Below, one piece after another: positions 58,410-64,000 of a stretch of DNA of 64,000 nt (positions are counted from its first letter, which is position 1; each line of letters opens with the position of its first letter). The notes under the pieces are model-generated. The model saw only the letters and a list, made by a program, of their open reading frames with translations, made no database searches and was not told where the DNA came from. Origin of the DNA: Dactylellina haptotyla (lineage: Eukaryota > Ascomycota > Orbiliomycetes > Orbiliales > Orbiliaceae); NCBI GenBank assembly GCA_031310005.1, contig CM062380.1:1736001-1800000 (forward strand). Reading direction: 5' to 3'. Both the position numbers and the translations under genes were made by a program.

Positions 58410-61368
58410 TTAAATACCGCTACCAGCGGCGGCCGATGCGCCGACATGCCCTTCATCATGCTCGGCTCCTCCCTTAGAAGACCTGCGAATACCACTGGCC
58501 ACACTCGATCTCCTCCTGCCTTGAGACTCTCGTCGCTTTTGTTCGACAGATGAGAGGACGGAATCGTCGAAGTGGTAGAGTGGCTTGAGCTCCACGTTCT
58601 TCTTGCGCAAAATGTTGCGCTTGACCCACCATGGAAGAGCCTGGGTCCACTGGTACTTGGTGAAGCTGGCGGTTGGCACACCGACTATTCAAAGCATTAG
58701 TTACCCCGCAATCCAAATTTGTAACTTTGTGAAACTTACAGATGTAGTCCAATTCCTCGAGGGTTCGCTGTTTTGTCTCCGGAAGGAAGCAGAAGATAAG
58801 GAAGAAGGCAACAACGTTCAATCCACTATCCCCAGTAACATAATTAGCCTATATTTCGCATTTTTGTGAATATTATAGATCAATACTTACGCGTAGAAAC
58901 CAAATGCCCCCGTAGCAGTCATCGCACCCAACATTCGCGGCCAAGTCATAGCCAGGACGGCGGCGAAGAACAGACAAACCGTGACGGCATAAGACATACC
59001 AACCTCTATATTCGTGTGTTAGCAACACGACTTTTCTAGAAAAATCCAACAATTCTAAAACTCACCTCTGTGGGACAGCGGGAAGACTTCAGCGGAGTAC
59101 GCGAAGGGAACAGGACCTTCTCCTGCCGAGTAGAACGCTGTAAAGATGTACACGAAGAGCGCAATGAGAGCGATATGAGCTGTGCTCGATTCTGGAATGT
59201 AGAAACAGAATCTGCGCATTTTGTTAGCACCAAATACTCATGGTTATAATGCAGCAAATGGGCATATATCTTACCCAGCTGCCAACAATGTCCACGCCAT
59301 CTGCGGGAAGGTAAACAGCAAGAGGGAACGGCGTCCGTAGGTATCGATAGTGAATACGGCGGGCCAAGCGAACAAAAAGTTGATCAAACCGAAACCCATG
59401 GAAGCAATCAGAGACTCCTTCGGACTAGCACCAGCTTGTTCGAAAATAGATGATGAGTAGAATGCCATAATGTTGACTAATTCCAAAGTTAGCAAGCGGG
59501 AAATCTTCGGGTGGTACTTTGAATCCTTTGCTTACTGCCACACATCTGCTGCGCAAGCATGACAATACCGGCAGCCAATGTTGCACGTCGAATTCGTGGG
59601 ACTCTGAAAAGATCGAGGAATCTAGTCAAGTAAGTGCTGCGGCCGATGACCTTGTTCTCAACATTGATCTGTGCATTGATGTAATACAAATCACGAGCGG
59701 CCTGGACTCGGTGGTTTCGCAAGCGAAGCAATGATTTGAATGCATCCTTGTACCGTCGTTTTTTGATATACCAACGAGGTGATTCTTCGCGGGAGTGTTA
59801 GCCTAAACTTCAAAAATAAGATTTATTCGAAGAGAGGAGTGGAACTCACCAGGACAGAAGTAGATACCAATCAACAGAGGGACGGCAGGGATAAAGGCTG
59901 AACCAAGTTGCAAACGCCATGCGATCGTGCCAGTATTGACAACTGCCAAATTGGCGCACGTTCCCCTATTCTATTGTTAGCAGGTATTCGTAGAAGCTTT
60001 GAGGAAGGATAGATCATACAAGAAAATGCCAAAGGCCGTCCATAATTGCTGATCTTTTTATTAGCAAACCGTGAACTCAATGCACTCCTATTCAGAGACC
60101 ACATACCCATCTATATAACCTCAATATTAGCAAAACTCACAATATTAACCACTTCAAGCTGGGATACCCGAAACTTACGTCATAACCAACGAACCACGAA
60201 TTGCAGCAGGTGAATTTTCTGCAGCAAAAACTGGAACGGTGGATCCCTTCGCACCCATACCAATACCCAGGAGAATACGGCAGATGAATAATTCATACCA
60301 GCTTTGAGTGAAACCAGAGCCGATAGCGGGCCAGAGACAGAAGTTCGCAGCAAAGAAAATTGTACCACGACGACCGAATAGATTATTCAATGGGTCAGAA
60401 AGCCAGCAACCACTATTCTCACATCAGTATTGCACCCACAATACTCTTGGATATTTGGTTCACTAGACTTACATGAAGGCGCTACCGATATAAGGAGCCG
60501 AATTGACAAGACCGAGAATCCATTGGTTTTTACCATCATCTGGGCTCGGATTATCAGGGTCGACATAGATTCCAAATTCCTTTGGAAACGAGAGATTGGC
60601 GCCATTCGATCCTGTTTGGTCCCATCCCCTTTTTGGTGGTAAAATTAGTCAAAGAACGAATGATACAAGCTTTAGTATTGATGCCAAAGTCATTGCACTT
60701 ACTGGACGGCAGCTCCAATCGAACCTAAGAATCAGAGATTAGTTTGAGTGGGCTAGAAAAATATAATTGAAGAGTGAGTACGCACAAACGATAATAGATG
60801 TGTAGAGAGCCCATGGTTGCTTGTAGATGTGTTCGGCTTCGTCTTTCAAGACCTGTCTTTCTTCCTCGTTCAGCTCTACGACGTTTTCGTAGTTTCCAGG
60901 ATCCTGGGCCACGAGTGCACCCTTTCGGATATCATCTCGGAGGTCTACGAGATCGTTCTCGTCGACAAATCTATCAACGCCGGCGAAAAGCTCCTCTTGT
61001 GAAAGACCAGCAAGAGGGTTCTTGATCCTGTGTTATTGTATATGATGTCAGGACTTGTTTTGGTGCAACGTGACAAAACTCCTTCTGTTCAATGACATCC
61101 TTATCCACGGGCAAAGAACGCTCGTAGCAAAAGGTGGAGCTGGTTTCCAGATAGATATCCAGATATCTGAAGGATGAAGTGTCGACTTACTTGGCTTCAA
61201 CATTTTGGTTCAAGTTGATAGCGTCAACGCCGTCTCTCTCGTAATCTTTCGAGTCATCCTCCCTAAGCACGTAGACCGCCCCATTAGCAACATTCGCGGT
61301 TGAAATAGCACCATTAAAGGAATCAAATACCTCGGCTTTTCAGAGTCAATATCCCTTGACGCCGACAT
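58410..61368 (-). CDS. MFS sugar transporter with fifteen exons
   Basis: A plasma-membrane sugar or polyol carrier, 661 residues. The fifteen exons, all in phase, are 61368-61331, 61262-61191, 61027-60786, 60724-60703, 60628-60473, 60412-60179, 60110-60107, 60048-60020, 59965-59850, 59784-59536, 59476-59275, 59211-59066, 59005-58891, 58825-58740 and 58684-58410. Family signatures include [43 protein letters not shown] with [38 protein letters not shown] and [12 protein letters not shown]. Long N-terminal (about 110) and C-terminal (about 90, Lys/Arg/Ser-rich) cytoplasmic tails may be regulatory. Exons of 22, 4 and 29 bases are unusual. The 4-base one supplies the Trp of MTWQLW. The substrate cannot be read from the sequence; hexose, polyol and inositol are all possible. 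Confidence 0.93.
60107..60110 (-). other. Four-base micro-exon in the sugar transporter
   Basis: On the coding strand the context reads ATATAG, ATGG, GTATGT: an acceptor, four bases, then a donor. Joining ...GTTATGAC to A-TGG and then CAATTATGG gives V-M-T-W-Q-L-W-T-A-F-G, the expected family sequence. Flanking introns are 68 and 58 bases. Confidence 0.82.
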
Positions 61369-64000
61369 ATTTAAGGTGTTTTATTGGTATTGAACACCAG
61401 TAGGGATAATGGATATAAAAGGTTAGAAATTTAAAACCCTCCCAAAAGCTGTTGAGACTCTGGATTTGTTAAAAATTCATGAGGTTGTTAATCGATCATT
61501 CCTCGTGTCAAGTGCGACCGTGAGGTCAATTGCGAGGGCATCCCTCCGGACTTTTAAATGTAGAAGGTCCGCAGAACAATCCAAGAGAGCGAAAACCGCC
61601 GCTGCGAACTCAGAGTTCTGCGGTGTCTTCCAAGTGCGGTAGGGAACATACCGATCATCCAGCATTCATGTCGATCAGCAACTCGCAAGGAACCAAACTC
61701 GGAACGCCTGACCTCAAAGATCTTGTCCCCTTCAAGTACCATATTTTCTTATTTGGGATAGTTGATAATATGCTACCATCGTACTGCAGTGTTAGCTAGC
61801 CGCTTCTCGTACGATAGAGGCAACGGTTGGCATCTCACTAGCTTTATTGTTCAGAGTCGTGCGCTTCAAAAAGGAAAAAGCTCACGGGTGTCTGATGGTG
61901 CTATAGTTCTTGGCGATTCCGTGGTACCTTTGAAGTCTCGACTGTTCACGTTATGGTATCCTTCGTTCATCCGACTGCCACGGACAAGAGGAGCCATCTT
62001 GGAGCGAAAACAGGATTTTCGCAATTATTTTATTACTTATCCGTCGGTGTCGTGCTGCTATATCATCAACCTTGCGTCTTATATCTGAACGGACCTATAG
62101 ACGCATGGCTGGGCTGACGGCGCTGCCGAAACGTATGCAAGCCTGGTTCACGATATCTTCCCCGAACCATGGGGCTCGTCAGAGAAAAAGGCAGCAGCGG
62201 TTCGCAAACCCCACCGCTAAACCTTAACTCTCCTCTTACTCGAGTACTCGGCATGCGTCGACGGGAACTTTGCGTTGCACATGTGCATCTCACTCATTGT
62301 ACCTCCCTTGCTTTGTGACCAGGATTGCGGGGAAGAATTTTCGGCGAGACTAAACGGAAACCTTGTCTAGTCGGCATTTGGGCACCATACTTTGAATCAA
62401 AATATCCCTGCGCCGAAAAAGGACTTCACAAAACTAAAAGGATTGCAGCTAGATATTGCAGTATTTCGCGCAGAAGATTCAGTTGCCTTCCACACGAGCT
62501 CCACACCTTACACTAGGGGAATTCTTTTTCCAAGGGCTTGGATGACGATATTCAGGGTGTTTCGCAGAGAATAGCAAGAATGTGGAGATATTTCAGTCAT
62601 ATTCCATCTCGTATCTGGGATGCTACGTGATCCACAATTGCGTTCGATTGTAGAAATGTTGTGGTATATCATCCGCCAAGCTGCCAATGCAATGGGCGAA
62701 AACAAGAATTGTGACTTTGCGGGGTACGGGGTACCAAGAGCTAGCGGCGGACGCCTTAACTGCCCGACATCGAATGAGGTTTCACGCGTGGTATTCACCG
62801 AGAGACGTCCAAGCGATGCCTAGCACTAGAATCTCAAGGCCGACATCGATAACCGATAGCGGTCGCTCTTGGCCCGGCATTAGTAGAGGCGTCTGACAAT
62901 CATACTCCGGGATAGAGCCCGTATACGTGACGGTCAGGATAATCATTTCGGAGGAGGGATACAGGGTTTTTCAACTTTTCCTCCTTGATGTCTCGATCTC
63001 ACCAAAAGACAGATGGCGACCTCTCCAGTACTTTTGTGCACGCAGACAGTTTAGTCCTTTCTGAGGGCGCCAAAACCAATCGCCGCCAAAAATTGGAAAG
63101 TATGGCCGAGGCATGCGCTAGTTGCAACGATGATTTCACGATGGTATCTGTAAATTGGTGTCCAGCACGATTTCATGTTGACGAATGGCGCCGCTTTCGA
63201 CTTCGCTTGGCATACGATTTCCGCGCTAGATCACAGGAGTAGCACATCCCTTAGGTACAATATGATTTTGGAAGGCGAAAAGGGCACACTAAAAGGATGT
63301 TCAAAACGGTTGTCCGATCTGACAAGCAAATCTGGGGAAAGACTGGCCCCACATTTGAGTTACTGGTCGAACTTTATAATTTAGACCCTTTTCTCATCAA
63401 AGATATCGATCGCGATGGTACTCGTAAACGCAGATTCGATTCTCCATCTCAAAATAAGACAGTGTTTTCTAGTTAAGCTGAATCGATCATAATAGTGAAG
63501 GTTTCGCCCCCAAACAATTCTATTGTAATATATAACGAGGTCGATCAGGCGGCCGACATTGTTTGTGATGTCATTGTGCTGCATTTAACCAACTGCTTGA
63601 ATTCGAACCCCACAACACTCTCGGGAGAATCTGGGGTTGTGCAAACATCAGGCGAGTGCAGAATTCGTTTCGGTTTCCACTTCAAGATTGCAGAATCAAA
63701 GAGGCCCATGAAAAAATCCGACGTCGTTTTTTCTTCTATGAAATTATCAAGCTAAAGTTACGTCCACCTGATCATTTATCGCCCCTTCCGCTTTCGTTTC
63801 GTGTGCGACTAGCTCTCGCTAGCTATCGTGAGCGTAAATTTTGGCTTCAATCTTCAACCTTCTGGTGCACTCAGATTAGCCACCGCCACGGCTAGAAGCA
63901 GTAGTAAATTGCACATTTCGATGCCAGTAGTGCTAAGTAGCTAGAACTAGTTGATGACCCTTTTTATTTCGTCTTTGTTATAATACTTCGCGGGAATTCG
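61369..64000. other. Transporter promoter and right-end stretch without supported genes
   Basis: The first several hundred bases should be the transporter promoter. Beyond that, frames at 61500-61800, 62300-62900 and 63000-63900 are short, overlap on both strands and show no recognisable motif. A gene fragment with small exons could be hidden here, but I cannot support one. Confidence 0.4.

Noticed and set aside
1-64000. CRISPR arrays, bacterial operons or a biosynthetic gene cluster
   Set aside because: There are no spacer-repeat arrays and no PKS, NRPS or terpene synthase motifs; the gene structure is eukaryotic.

Overview
The window reads as nuclear DNA of a filamentous ascomycete (Pezizomycotina). 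The evidence is many short introns (about 50-80 bases, GT..AG, with CTAAC/CTAAT-like branch sites), dispersed single 5S rRNA genes, a purine-nucleoside-phosphorylase/NACHT/ankyrin NLR, Kex2-type secreted peptides and clear fungal orthologues (Snu13, Vma3, Prohibitin-1, Qcr8, Bmt6, a Yox1-type homeobox factor). An Orbilia-like (nematode-trapping) lineage is a guess from the micro-exon-rich genes and secreted repeat proteins; I cannot prove it from this sequence.

Layout. 1.9-19 kb is a conserved core: homeobox factor (-), rRNA methyltransferase Bmt6 (+), polyamine-oxidase-like flavoenzyme (+), secreted ferritin-like protein (+), prohibitin 1 (+), complex III subunit Qcr8 (-) and a 922-residue proline/serine-rich protein (-). 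19-25 kb is a long intergenic stretch. 24.9-51.2 kb is an accessory region, more AT-rich and gene-poor. It holds three lineage-restricted membrane protein genes (-), two small secreted proteins (one a 31-residue, 8-cysteine mature peptide), a retroelement fossil, two 5S rRNA genes, a spliced gene joining a Gag-like domain to a jacalin-type lectin domain, a 1173-residue PNP-NACHT-ankyrin NLR and a ten-module secreted cysteine-rich repeat protein. 51.8-61.4 kb returns to core genes: a probable mitochondrial protein, SNU13 and VMA3 as a divergent pair, and a 15-exon sugar transporter. The last 2.6 kb shows no convincing gene.

How the parts relate. The core genes serve unrelated housekeeping tasks (ribosome, spliceosome/snoRNP, respiration, vacuolar acidification, sugar uptake) and form no pathway. 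The accessory block looks like an interaction or self/non-self region: NLR, secreted cysteine-rich proteins, a lectin fusion and fast-evolving membrane proteins beside transposon debris. That reading is inference.

The most notable observations are a 4-base micro-exon in the transporter (with 22- and 29-base exons in the same gene, and 13- and 26-base exons elsewhere), the Gag-lectin fusion, the knottin-like 8-cysteine peptide, the tandem cysteine-module protein, and two 5S rRNA copies that each carry a different mismatch in the same helix. All exon joins were checked by hand for reading phase, not by alignment.
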